Part shown: piece after piece, positions 9,141 through 21,152 of the stretch
How the letters are laid out: each line of letters opens with the position of its first letter
Position numbering within the stretch: the stretch's first letter is position 1
Assembly: GCA_017795105.1 (NCBI GenBank)
Contig: CP051247.1
Span: forward strand, 3,276,001 to 3,340,000
Source: Planctomycetaceae bacterium
Lineage (GTDB): Bacteria; Planctomycetota; Planctomycetia; Planctomycetales; Planctomycetaceae
DNA length: 64,000 nucleotides
Reading direction: 5' to 3'
Made by a program: the position numbers and the translations under genes
Notes under the pieces: model-generated
Told to the model about the DNA's origin: nothing
The model's input: only the letters and a program-made list of their open reading frames with translations
The model's database searches: none

Positions 9141-9595
9141 GGTAATCGGTATCCATGCCGGTTGCGAATCAAGCTCCCCAGAAGAGAGGACGGCGAGCGA
9201 AACCGCAACAGAATCCTGAGACGTCAGTCGAAACGGCAGATTTTCACGGTAACGACTGACCGCGTGAAGGTGGTCCGACGGGCCTTGCTCAGATGGGCAG
9301 CAGCATCCGAACCACTCTAATTTCAACTCTAACAGCAGATTATTACGCTCACAAGACCGCTCTGCTACTGGAGTTGATGCTATCGCGCGATTCCGATGCG
9401 TCCAGATCGAACCGGAACTGGTCGCACCACTTCGGCTGCAAATCACCCCCTCGGCGAGAAGATTTGCACACTCCTCTTTCCGCTCCGAGAGGAATCAGTA
9501 CACTCACAGATACATCAGCGAATGTTGACGCGTTCGCAGCCGACACTGCTGATGACACCTCTGACATCCTGATCGAATGGCAGTAGACGAACACC
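9141..9595. other. Divergent intergenic region, glgB / hppA
   Basis: This 455-bp gap separates the two divergent genes and should carry both promoters. A stretch around 9300-9360 is AT-richer than its surroundings, but I see no clear -35/-10 pair, operator or RNA gene. Confidence 0.4.
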
Positions 9596-11641
9596 ATGGA
9601 CGAAGAACTGTCTGTCTGGCTGAGTGGAGCCGCCGGTTGTCTGGCTCTCGGATTCGGAATCTTTAAATCTCGCTGGGTGATCAAACGCGACCCCGGCGAC
9701 GCCCGGCTTCGGGAGATCGGAGCCGCGGTTCGGGAGGGGGCTCACGCCTTCCTGTACCGTGAGTATCGAGTCCTCGCGATCTTTGTGGTACTGGTCGCCC
9801 TTCTGCTCAGTCTCTCCTACCAGGCCGAACAGCGACTCGTCGCCCTTTCATTTGCGGTCGGGGCACTCTGTTCGGCGGTCGCCGGTTATGTGGGGATGGT
9901 CATCGCCACGGCTGCCAACATGCGCACAACTCAGGCGGCCCGATCGAGTCTGAACGAAGCCCTGCTTGTCGCCTTCTCCGGTGGCACGGTGATGGGCATG
10001 TCGGTCGTCGGTCTGGGACTGCTTGGCCTTTCCGGGCTGCTGCTTGCCTACACCGCTCAGTTTGGTTTCGACATTCCCGCTCTCAATAAGACCGTACTGC
10101 CGATTCTCAGCGGCTTCGCGATGGGCGCAAGCTCAATCGCACTGTTCGCACGCGTCGGCGGGGGGATCTTTACCAAAGCAGCCGATGTGGGAGCCGATCT
10201 CGTCGGCAAAGTTGAAGCCGGCATTCCCGAAGACTCGCCCCGAAATCCGGCGACGATTGCTGACAATGTCGGCGACAATGTCGGCGATGTGGCCGGCATG
10301 GGAGCCGACCTGTTCGAGTCGTATGTCGGCTCGATCATCGGCGCGATGGTGCTCGGAGCGGCGGCTGGTGCCGTTGAACTGGTTCTGTTTCCTCTCGTTC
10401 TGGCCGGCAGCGGAATTGTCTTCTCGATCCTGGGGACATTCCTTGTCAAAACCCGCGAAGGAGGAAATCCGCAGACCGCGTTGAATATGGGAACGCTCGG
10501 AGCCGCCTTCGTCATGATCCTGACGACGTTGCCGCTTGTGATGTTTCTCGTGCCGGAGACGTTCACGCTTGATGAAACGAGCTACCAGCGGTTCGGCGTC
10601 TTTGGGGCCGTGGTCGTCGGGTTGGTGGCCGGTGTCTTCATCGGCCTGCTCACCGAATATTACACGGCGGAAACTCGCGGTCCTTCTCAGCGAATTGCTC
10701 AGCAGAGCCAGACCGGTCCTGCGACGAATATTATCGCCGGCCTTGGCGTCGGCATGATTTCGACCTGCCTGCCGGTGATTTGCCTGATCGGGGCCGTGCT
10801 GATCTCGCACTACTTTGCCGGGCTGTATGGCATTGCGATCGCCGCTCTCGGCATGCTGGCGACCACCGGGATACAGCTCGCCGTCGATGCTTACGGTCCC
10901 ATCGCAGACAACGCGGGTGGACTGGCCGAGATGGCCGAGCTTCCTCCCGAAGTTCGCGGCCGCACCGATAAGCTCGACTCCGTCGGCAACACGACAGCCG
11001 CCATCGGAAAAGGCTTCGCCATCGGCTCGGCGGCTCTCACCGCGCTGGCCCTGTTTGCCGCATTCCGCGAACAGACCGGCCTGGTGGGAATCGACGTCAC
11101 CAAACCGTTGGTCACGGGGGGGCTTTTCCTCGGTGCGATGCTGCCCTATCTCTTCTCGGCTTTCGCGATGGGAGCGGTGGGGCGAGCGGCTTTCAAAATG
11201 ATCGAAGAAGTCCGCCGCCAGTTCCGCGAGATCCCCGGCATTCTCGATGGCGACGGCCGTCCCGATTACGCCCGCTGTGTCGACATCGCGACGCGAGCCG
11301 CGATTCGGGAAATGGCGGCGCCCGCTCTACTTGGAATCCTTACGCCCATTGGCATCGGCCTACTCGGGGGGGCAGAGATGCTGGGCGGCCTTCTGGTCGG
11401 AACGACGGCCTCGGGAGTGATGCTGGCCCTCTTCATGTCGAACGCCGGCGGCGCCTGGGATAACGCCAAGAAGCATATCGAAGCCGACAACTACGGCGGC
11501 AAGAACTCCGAAGCTCACAAAGCCGCGGTCATCGGCGACACCGTCGGCGACCCCTTCAAAGATACCGCCGGCCCCAGCCTGAACATCCTCATCAAACTGA
11601 TGAGCGTCGTCGCCCTGGTCATCGCCCCACTGCTGGTCTGA
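9596..11641 (+). CDS. hppA: Membrane-bound ion-pumping pyrophosphatase
   Basis: This polytopic 681-residue enzyme couples pyrophosphate hydrolysis to H+ or Na+ export across a membrane. The catalytic loop is intact: DVGADLVGKVEAGIPEDS, then NPATIADNVGDNVGDVAGMG, and near the end the second acidic loop (NAGGAWDNAKK, GDTVGDPFKDTAGPS). The position that separates potassium-dependent from potassium-independent enzymes reads GNTTAAIGKGFAIGS, with Ala rather than Lys after GNTT, so a potassium-dependent type is predicted. I cannot tell the pumped ion from sequence alone. The gene starts with ATG and stands alone. Confidence 0.96.
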   Translation: MDEELSVWLSGAAGCLALGFGIFKSRWVIKRDPGDARLREIGAAVREGAHAFLYREYRVLAIFVVLVALLLSLSYQAEQRLVALSFAVGALCSAVAGYVGMVIATAANMRTTQAARSSLNEALLVAFSGGTVMGMSVVGLGLLGLSGLLLAYTAQFGFDIPALNKTVLPILSGFAMGASSIALFARVGGGIFTKAADVGADLVGKVEAGIPEDSPRNPATIADNVGDNVGDVAGMGADLFESYVGSIIGAMVLGAAAGAVELVLFPLVLAGSGIVFSILGTFLVKTREGGNPQTALNMGTLGAAFVMILTTLPLVMFLVPETFTLDETSYQRFGVFGAVVVGLVAGVFIGLLTEYYTAETRGPSQRIAQQSQTGPATNIIAGLGVGMISTCLPVICLIGAVLISHYFAGLYGIAIAALGMLATTGIQLAVDAYGPIADNAGGLAEMAELPPEVRGRTDKLDSVGNTTAAIGKGFAIGSAALTALALFAAFREQTGLVGIDVTKPLVTGGLFLGAMLPYLFSAFAMGAVGRAAFKMIEEVRRQFREIPGILDGDGRPDYARCVDIATRAAIREMAAPALLGILTPIGIGLLGGAEMLGGLLVGTTASGVMLALFMSNAGGAWDNAKKHIEADNYGGKNSEAHKAAVIGDTVGDPFKDTAGPSLNILIKLMSVVALVIAPLLV

Positions 11642-12103
11642 TGAAGAATTTCAGCGGCGGGTAACCCCTAACGATTCTTTGCGGCAGCGCGGAACGCGGG
11701 ATTCATCGCTCAAGGAGCTTTGAATAAACAACTTTAGAGTCGCCCCGGTTGATTCAACCGGGGTGGCGAAGCCACAAGAGGTCGCACTCAACGCCTGCAT
11801 CGGCCCCGGTAGCGGAGCAACCGTGGCTACCCAGAAAATCTTAAGTTCCTGGAATTCGCAGCTTCGGGGGTCGAATGGGGTTCGACTCTCAATTTCAAGA
11901 CGCCCGCAAGCGCGTCGAGCTGAAAATCGCCGGGTCCGTTCATCGACGGACTTTCTGCATCTTCCAACGGCTTCGCCGCCCTGATAGCCGAGCGATCAGG
12001 GCCACCCGCTGAAGGTATGGCTGAGAAATTTTTGGCGTTCCACCTCAGTGGACCTCGAACCCCCGAAGGACCTAACGCCTAAAGCCCAACGCCTGGCGCC
12101 TCC
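11642..12103. other. Intergenic region between hppA and secA
   Basis: This 462-bp convergent gap contains one REPIN-like element (11739-11832) and otherwise no gene that I can support. No clear U-tailed terminator was seen for either neighbour. Confidence 0.5.
11739..11832. repeat. Short copy of the CCCCGGTT REPIN/MITE-like element
   Basis: The left hairpin CCCCGGTTGATTCAACCGGGG is followed directly by TGGCGAAGCCACAAGAGGT. About 38 bases later comes the right end GGCCCCGGTAGCGGAGCAACC with GTGGCTACCC. It matches the copies at 19949, 20252 and 24113, but the middle is shorter and the terminal repeat is eroded. Confidence 0.7.
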
Positions 12104-15661
<3,558 letters not shown>

Positions 15662-16039
15662 GACGTTCCGATCCTCAGAAGACGCCAGCTCGACGAACCA
15701 ATCCTGTTCGTGCGGCGTCCATCTGGTCTATGCGTGCAAAGAGATATGAGGCAGAATAAGAGCGGATGCCAAACTGACAGCGGCTCACCCTGATTTCGAG
15801 GCATTACGTCCTCAGGCAAACATCGCGCCGGACCGCCTGCGAAAAACAGCATGCGCCTCGTTCTGTGCCCTAAGTAATCACAATGCAAAATGTTATTGCG
15901 ATTGTAAAATGGGGTCAATGGCGGGTTGCGTGGAAAAGAACACCGACTTTTCGTGCCCGTGGCAGATCCAAGCCGCGATCCAGCTTCGGACCGTCCGACG
16001 AACTGCCCCGAAGGCATAACGATGCCGTAAGAGTTTATT
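15662..16039. other. Divergent intergenic region, secA / DUF1570 gene
   Basis: This 378-bp gap holds no gene I can support. It must contain promoters for both flanking genes. An AT-richer patch at 15876-15910 is a possible promoter area, but no box is clear enough to place. Confidence 0.4.
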
Positions 16040-17608
16040 GTGAAGACAGTTATGCGAATCCCGTCTGCTTTCATGATCCGTGCGGCTCTTCTGGTTCTCT
16101 GCCTGGGGCTGCTTCTGGAGCCGACAACGCCGAACGGCCGTCTCTTCGCTCAGACCCAACACCAGTTGGAGAAGGCGTACGAAGACTATCAGGAGGAAAC
16201 GTCGGAATTCGTGGAGACACTCACGTCTCTGCAGCAGCAGGCCGTTCGGCTGGGAGATCGCGAGCTTGACCAGAAAATCGCCGATCGGCTCGAGATCCTG
16301 ACCAGCGACAGCGAAGCGATGAAGCCGCTGCCTCGCAAGCTGCAACCCGCGATCCCGTTCGACATGCCCGCCGAACTTCGGGCTCTGCATGTGCAGTTTC
16401 GCCAGGAATGTGAAGATTATGCAGGACAGCTCTATCTGCTGGCCCGACGCAGTCAGCGGCTCGCCCCAACGTTTGCCTTTGAACTGATCAATCTGCTGCT
16501 GCAGTTCGACCCCGATCACACTCAGGCTCGTCCCATGCGAGGCTACGTGCGACAGGGGGACGAATGGATGACCGCTTTCGAGCGGGACAAACTCCGCAGT
16601 CGGGAAATCGATCATCCCCGTTTCGGCTGGATTCGGGAAGATGATCGGGAACGCTACGAAGCCGGTGAACGCCCTTACCACAACACATGGATTTCCGCCG
16701 AGAAAGAACAACTGCTGCGGCAGAACTTCACGCAGGGCTGGGACATCGAAACCGAGCACTTCCAGATCAAAACCAACGTCAGTCTGGAGAAAGGGGTCGA
16801 GCTGGGACGCAAACTCGAAACGTTCTACGACTACTTCATCAGCACATTCGCCCCGTTCTACAATTCGCCGGAACAGATTCGGCAACTCTTCGACTCGACC
16901 ACCGGTCGAAGTAAGAACCGCAGCCAGCGATACGAAGTCCACTTCTTCCGCAGCAAGCAGGAATACGTCGAACGGCTGATCCGCCGCATTCCGCAGATTG
17001 CGATGACGAACGGTCTGTATCAGCTCGAAGATCGGGTTTCCTACTTCTATTACGATCCGGAAGCCAACAACGACGCCACGATCTTTCACGAAGCGACGCA
17101 CCAGCTGATGTACGAAAGCCATCTGGCGCAACGGGACGTCGGCCGCGAAGGACACTTCTGGATCGTCGAGGGAATCGCCTGTTACATGGAGTCCTTCCAG
17201 GTGACCGAGACGCCGGACGGCTTCGACTATTCCGTGGGCGATCCACGATTCATTCGCTTCTACTGGGCTCGACATCGGCTGCTCGAAGAAGACTTTTACA
17301 TTCCGCTACAGGTCTTCTCCAGACTCGGCATGATCCCGTATCAGCAGGGTGATCAACAAACGCTGCAACAGCGATACAGCCAGGCTTCAGGACTGGCGCA
17401 CTTCTTCATGCACTTTGAAAACGGCGTCTACCGCACGGCTCTCATGCAGTATCTGGCCCAGATCTATCACTCGAATCCGTCGATCCAGCGGAACGTCCAG
17501 GGCCTCGATAAGCTGACCGGTGTCTCGTACGGCACCCTCGACCGCCAGTACCGCGAGTACATCCAGGATCAGCAAACTATGGTCGGCGACCAGATCCCGA
17601 TTCAATAA
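16040..17608 (+). CDS. Secreted DUF1570-type metalloprotease-like protein
   Basis: The 522-residue protein begins with a signal peptide (FMIRAALLVLCLGLLLEP, predicted cleavage near LFAQ). The C-terminal half carries a gluzincin-like zinc site: HEATHQ (HExxH) and, about 25 residues later, WIVEGIACYMESF with the likely third ligand Glu. This matches the DUF1570 proteins abundant in planctomycetes. The N-terminal part is helical and Gln/Glu-rich. The substrate is unknown; it should act outside the cytoplasm. The start is GTG at 16040 or ATG at 16052, and the sequence does not decide between them. Confidence 0.82.
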   Translation: MKTVMRIPSAFMIRAALLVLCLGLLLEPTTPNGRLFAQTQHQLEKAYEDYQEETSEFVETLTSLQQQAVRLGDRELDQKIADRLEILTSDSEAMKPLPRKLQPAIPFDMPAELRALHVQFRQECEDYAGQLYLLARRSQRLAPTFAFELINLLLQFDPDHTQARPMRGYVRQGDEWMTAFERDKLRSREIDHPRFGWIREDDRERYEAGERPYHNTWISAEKEQLLRQNFTQGWDIETEHFQIKTNVSLEKGVELGRKLETFYDYFISTFAPFYNSPEQIRQLFDSTTGRSKNRSQRYEVHFFRSKQEYVERLIRRIPQIAMTNGLYQLEDRVSYFYYDPEANNDATIFHEATHQLMYESHLAQRDVGREGHFWIVEGIACYMESFQVTETPDGFDYSVGDPRFIRFYWARHRLLEEDFYIPLQVFSRLGMIPYQQGDQQTLQQRYSQASGLAHFFMHFENGVYRTALMQYLAQIYHSNPSIQRNVQGLDKLTGVSYGTLDRQYREYIQDQQTMVGDQIPIQ

Positions 17609-17714
17609 CCGCCCCGAGGCCAATTCAACTCCAGTAGGTTCCGCTCTGCGAACGCGGATTGCGGACGACTCGCAGCCTCAGGAATCATTGCTTCGAGAAG
17701 CGAATTCTTCAGCT

Positions 17715-19697
17715 CTACGCCGGCTTCTCTTCTTCAATCACGACGACGCTTCGCAGTCGCCCACTTCCCTGTGGAGGCGGCATGATCCGGAGAGAGACCG
17801 GAAACCAGACTTCTCGGGGGAGTCGTTTCTCGCGGAGTTCGGTCAGGCAGGGGACTTTCAGAACCGTGCCAATCTTCTGGTAGAACTTCGGATCGATCGG
17901 GTTCAGGAAAATCCGCTTGTTGTTGATGTACCGGGAAATCGCTTCGGCGAGGTTGTTATCCAGCCCCTGCCAGATATGCACGTTGGTGTCCGACTCCAGC
18001 GCGATCGCACTCTGGCCGGTAACGGAAATGTGCTTGCTGAATTCGTCCAGCAGTTTCGGGATCAACACGTTGTCGAGAGCCCGGACATATTCGAGCACGG
18101 CTCGCGACAGGTCGCCGGAGTGGAGCGGATCCATCCACGGATCCGGGAAGTCGTCGTCATCCATCGCCAGTTCGCCCTTGCGGTGCTCGTCTTCGATCAT
18201 CCGGAAGACGCGACTGTCTGGCGTGGCGGGGCGACAGCGGGAGCGAGCCCACTCGCGCAGGTTGAAGATCTTCTCTTCCATCGTGATCGACAGCGGCACG
18301 ATCGCATCGGCTGCTTCGAGAATGTCTTTCTGGGTCGGCAGCCGATCGCGGGTGAAGGCTTCGATGACAGCCGAGTTCACGATCTGTTCGATCTCGGCTC
18401 CGGAATACCCTTCGGTCTTGTCGGAGATCTCTTCGAGATTGTACTGGTCCGGTTTGCAGCCCCGCTTGGCCAGGTGAATACGGTAGATGTGATTGCGTTC
18501 GTGGAAGTTCGGCAGGTCGATGAAGAACAGCTCATCGAAGCGGCCACGCCGCAACAGTTCGGGCGGCAGGTTCTCGATATTGTTCGCGGTGGCCACGACG
18601 AAGATCGGTGACTTGTGCTCCTGCATCCACGTGAGGAACAGGCCGAACATTCGGGCGATCGCTGCGTCCCCCTGTTCTTCGCCGCTGCCGTCGAGGCCGG
18701 AGAAGCCCTTGTCCATTTCTTCGATCCACAGCACGGCTGGCGAAATGGAATCCATCATGCGGAGCACTTCCCGCAGGTTCTGTTCGGAGGTGCCCCGTTC
18801 GCTCTGCAGCAGATTGCCGAAGTCGAGTCGAACCAGCGGGAAACTCAGCTGCCGGGCAATGACGCGAGCCGACAGACTTTTTCCGCAACCCTGCACGCCG
18901 AGTAATAACACGCCCTTGGGCTGGCCCACCTGTTTCTTCTGGGCTTCCGGACTGAAGGCACGGGCCCGGCGGGTGATCCAGTCTTTGAGACCGTCGAGAC
19001 CGCCAATGTCATCGGCGGTTTCATCGAGATCGTGAAACTCAAGCAGGTCCGATCCCTGCAGCAGCTGCTTCTTCTCGGAGACCAGTTGTGTCATGACTTC
19101 TTCGCCAAGATCACTGCGACCGGCAACGACGCGATTGAACGCTCTCCGTGCCTGAGCGAGGGACAGTCCAATGACGGCCTTGACCATTCGCTCTTTGAAC
19201 TCGGGCGAGACTTCGAGCCCCGGTGCATGTTCATCGAGCGACTGTTCCAGACAGATGGCCGTCTCGTCGAAGTCGGGCAGCGGCAGTCGGAGCAGAGTGG
19301 TTCCCTTCCGCAGACTGGTCGGCAGATCGAACTCCGATCCCATCGCCAGCACGGCAGCGGCAGTCGTTTTCTGAGCCTGATCGAGCAGCAGCCGAATACA
19401 GGTCGGATCGTCGAGGAAGTATCCGAGATCCTTGGCAACGACGATGGCATTCGCCGGCAGTGCGGCCAGCTGACTGAGAAACGCGACCGGCTGTCGGGAC
19501 TCGGGCTGTTTAACTCCGTCGCCGGAAATCAGCCCGGTGCTCAGCGACCAGACGTACAAAGGACGCTCGTTCTCTTCAGCAAACGTCTGCAGCACATCGA
19601 GCCAGCGGGGCTCGTCGTCGGTCTGGAGAAACATCAGCGTTTCCCCGGCGTGCAGACGGTCTTCAATATCCGAGAGGGCAGACTTCAGCAGTGACAT
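17715..19697 (-). CDS. Ycf46-type AAA+ ATPase
   Basis: This 660-residue protein has an N-terminal P-loop-like domain without a Walker A motif (RLHAGETLMFLQTDDEPRWLD, NAIVVAKDLGYFLDD). A full AAA+ module follows: Walker A GVQGCGKS (267-274), Walker B AVLWIEEMDKGF, sensor-1 VVATANN and the RRGRFDELFFIDLP segment. This arrangement is that of the cyanobacterial/plastid Ycf46 family. About 160 extra C-terminal residues follow the usual lid domain. Function in bacteria is poorly defined; Ycf46 has been linked to CO2 or carbon regulation in cyanobacteria. It is isolated from other genes. Confidence 0.85.
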   Translation of the reverse strand: MSLLKSALSDIEDRLHAGETLMFLQTDDEPRWLDVLQTFAEENERPLYVWSLSTGLISGDGVKQPESRQPVAFLSQLAALPANAIVVAKDLGYFLDDPTCIRLLLDQAQKTTAAAVLAMGSEFDLPTSLRKGTTLLRLPLPDFDETAICLEQSLDEHAPGLEVSPEFKERMVKAVIGLSLAQARRAFNRVVAGRSDLGEEVMTQLVSEKKQLLQGSDLLEFHDLDETADDIGGLDGLKDWITRRARAFSPEAQKKQVGQPKGVLLLGVQGCGKSLSARVIARQLSFPLVRLDFGNLLQSERGTSEQNLREVLRMMDSISPAVLWIEEMDKGFSGLDGSGEEQGDAAIARMFGLFLTWMQEHKSPIFVVATANNIENLPPELLRRGRFDELFFIDLPNFHERNHIYRIHLAKRGCKPDQYNLEEISDKTEGYSGAEIEQIVNSAVIEAFTRDRLPTQKDILEAADAIVPLSITMEEKIFNLREWARSRCRPATPDSRVFRMIEDEHRKGELAMDDDDFPDPWMDPLHSGDLSRAVLEYVRALDNVLIPKLLDEFSKHISVTGQSAIALESDTNVHIWQGLDNNLAEAISRYINNKRIFLNPIDPKFYQKIGTVLKVPCLTELREKRLPREVWFPVSLRIMPPPQGSGRLRSVVVIEEEKPA

Positions 19698-19948
19698 CGC
19701 GATGAATCCGGCAGAGTCCGCAGAATCACGGACAGGAGAAAAGAACGTCCCGGCTCCCCGCAGCCGAGCAGCCGCTTCTGATGATAACGGAGCGACCGGG
19801 GAGATTCACCGCGCGAGATGGTAGAAAGAGCAGGGCGATCTCAAGGACGACTCAGACGCGTGCGTCTGAGTGGCGGAGCCACAAGTGGCGGCTGACCAGC
19901 GTTTTCTGTCCGGAGTCTTACGTTGTCGCCGGGATCATTTTGACTTTC

Positions 19949-20080
19949 GGGTAGCCCCGGTTGATTCAACCGGGGTGGCGAAGCCACACGAGGTCTCCCC
20001 ATACGCTCCGAAGTTGAATCGATTTTTGAAACCTCTTGCCGACTGCGTCGGCCCCGGTAGCGGAGCAACCGGGGCTACCC
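19949..20080. repeat. Full-length CCCCGGTT REPIN/MITE-like element, copy 1
   Basis: Perfect 14-bp inverted ends GGGTAGCCCCGGTT and AACCGGGGCTACCC enclose 104 bases. Next to the left end is TGGCGAAGCCACACGAGGT. Near the right end is ACCTCTTGCCGACTGCGTCGG, the mirrored counterpart. No target-site duplication is obvious. Confidence 0.8.
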
Positions 20081-20251
20081 GTTTCTGTAACGGAGGGACC
20101 GGGGAGATTCACCGCGTGAGATGGTAGAAAGAGCAGGGCGATCTCAAGGATGGCTCAGACGCGTGCGTCTGAGTGGCGGAGCCACAAGAGGCGGCTGACC
20201 GACGTTTACTGTCCGGAGTCTTACGTCGTCGCCGGGATCATTTTGACTTTC

Positions 20252-20383
20252 GGGTAGCCCCGGTTGATTCAACCGGGGTGGCGAAGCCACACGAGGTCCC
20301 CCAGTACGCTCCGAAGTTGTATCGATCTTTGAAACCTCTTGCCGACTGCGTCGGCCCCGGTAGCGGAGCAACCGGGGCTACCC
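20252..20383. repeat. Full-length CCCCGGTT REPIN/MITE-like element, copy 2
   Basis: Same 132-bp structure as the copy at 19949, carried into place by the 303-bp tandem duplication. A few point differences are seen in the centre (CCCCAGTACG for TCCCCATACG, GTATCGATC for GAATCGATT). Confidence 0.85.
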
Positions 20384-20450
20384 GTTTCTGTAACGGTGGA
20401 TCCGGAGTGATTCACCGCGTGAGATGCTGGAAAGTGCAGGGTGGTCTCAA

Positions 20451-20589
20451 GGATGGCTCAGACGCGTGCGTCTGAGTGGCGGAGCCACAAGAGGTCGCTG
20501 ACCGACGTTCTCTGTCTCGATGGAGGAGAGAGCGATTGATACCTGCTTCCTGTGACTTCGTCACCCAGACGTGCACGTCTGGGCCATCC
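20451..20589. repeat. REPIN/MITE-like element with CAGACG stems
   Basis: The ends GGATGGCTCAGACG and CGTCTGGGCCATCC are inverted repeats with one mismatch. The left module is CTCAGACGCGTGCGTCTGAG plus TGGCGGAGCCACAAGAGGT. The right module is CTGTGACTTCGTCACC plus CAGACGTGCACGTCTG. It shares module order with the CCCCGGTT elements but has different stem sequence. Confidence 0.7.
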
Positions 20590-20601
20590 GTTGTTTCACC
20601 G

Positions 20602-21102
20602 TCAGGGGGTACCCGGGCTGGTGGCGATGAGGTCATTGACGAGTTTCACGAGGACTTCGTGCGTCAGCTGCATGGCGACCTGGCTGCGGCCCGGGGTGCC
20701 TTTCACGGCCTGATAGCGGTTGAGCGTGACCGTGCTGCTGCCGGTCGCCTGGAGGATGAGTTCGTAATAGACCGCACCATCCGGCAACTGGGTCGGCTGG
20801 GCGGAACGGATGACGGCTGAGGAACTGACGCTGTCGAACTCGAGGGGGGCGACCTGTTCGAGGAGATAGGTGATGCGGGTCGAGATCGCTTCCGCCCACT
20901 TCTTGATGTCGTCGAACGAGCTGCTCTGCAGCTTCGCGAGTTGTAGACGGAGTTCGAGCAGAGCGCAGCTCATCGAATCGAGTGCCTGCAGGTCGAGATC
21001 GAGTTGATCGGATCCCGATGTCATGCTGAGAGAACACTGTCCCTGCGGACCGGCTGCAGCCGTGCTCTTCAGCTTCTGTTCAAGTTGGCTGGTCAGACTC
21101 AT
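20602..21102 (-). CDS. Unknown small protein downstream of spoVR
   Basis: This 166-residue protein has no signal peptide and no membrane segment. It is Leu/Ser/Gln-rich: a predicted helical front half (LDLDLQALDSMSCALLELRLQLAKLQSSSF) and a beta-rich back half (VYYELILQATGSSTVTLNRYQ). I do not recognise a family. It lies 50 bases after the spoVR stop on the same strand, so it is probably the last gene of the prkA-DUF444-spoVR operon. The ATG at 21102 is chosen because GAGGTG sits at ideal distance; GTG 21111 and ATG 21108 are alternatives. Confidence 0.75.
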   Translation of the reverse strand: MSLTSQLEQKLKSTAAAGPQGQCSLSMTSGSDQLDLDLQALDSMSCALLELRLQLAKLQSSSFDDIKKWAEAISTRITYLLEQVAPLEFDSVSSSAVIRSAQPTQLPDGAVYYELILQATGSSTVTLNRYQAVKGTPGRSQVAMQLTHEVLVKLVNDLIATSPGTP

Positions 21103-21152
21103 GGTCATCACCTCGAAAGTTCATCGACTCGACGGGATCGCAGCCGATGCGG

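Larger units (their letters stand above)
19789..20515. repeat. 303-bp tandem repeat, about 2.4 copies
   Basis: Units begin at 19789, 20092 and 20395, exactly 303 bases apart. Units one and two are nearly identical through their full length, from GACCGGGGAGATTCACCGCG to CCCGTTTCTGTAAC. The third is truncated after about 120 bases, following GAGGTCGCTGACCGACG. Each full unit contains a CTCAGACGCGTGCGTCTGAG hairpin and one complete CCCCGGTT-type REPIN-like element. Confidence 0.9.
19698..20601. other. Repeat-filled intergenic region
   Basis: This 904-bp gap holds no credible gene; two near-identical 75-codon open frames on the minus strand are by-products of the tandem duplication. It contains the 303-bp tandem array, two long REPIN-like copies and a third element of the CTCAGACG type, all listed separately. 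Confidence 0.7.

Noticed and set aside
15893..17275. A 460-codon open frame antisense to the DUF1570 protein
   Set aside because: The plus strand has a signal peptide and an intact HExxH site, so the antisense frame is not a gene.
19841..20371. Two similar 75-codon minus-strand frames
   Set aside because: They lie in the tandem 303-bp units and cross palindromes; the similarity is due to the DNA duplication, not to protein conservation.
19789..20515. Tandem palindromic units considered as a CRISPR array
   Set aside because: The period is 303 bp, the so-called spacers are themselves repeated, and there are no cas genes.
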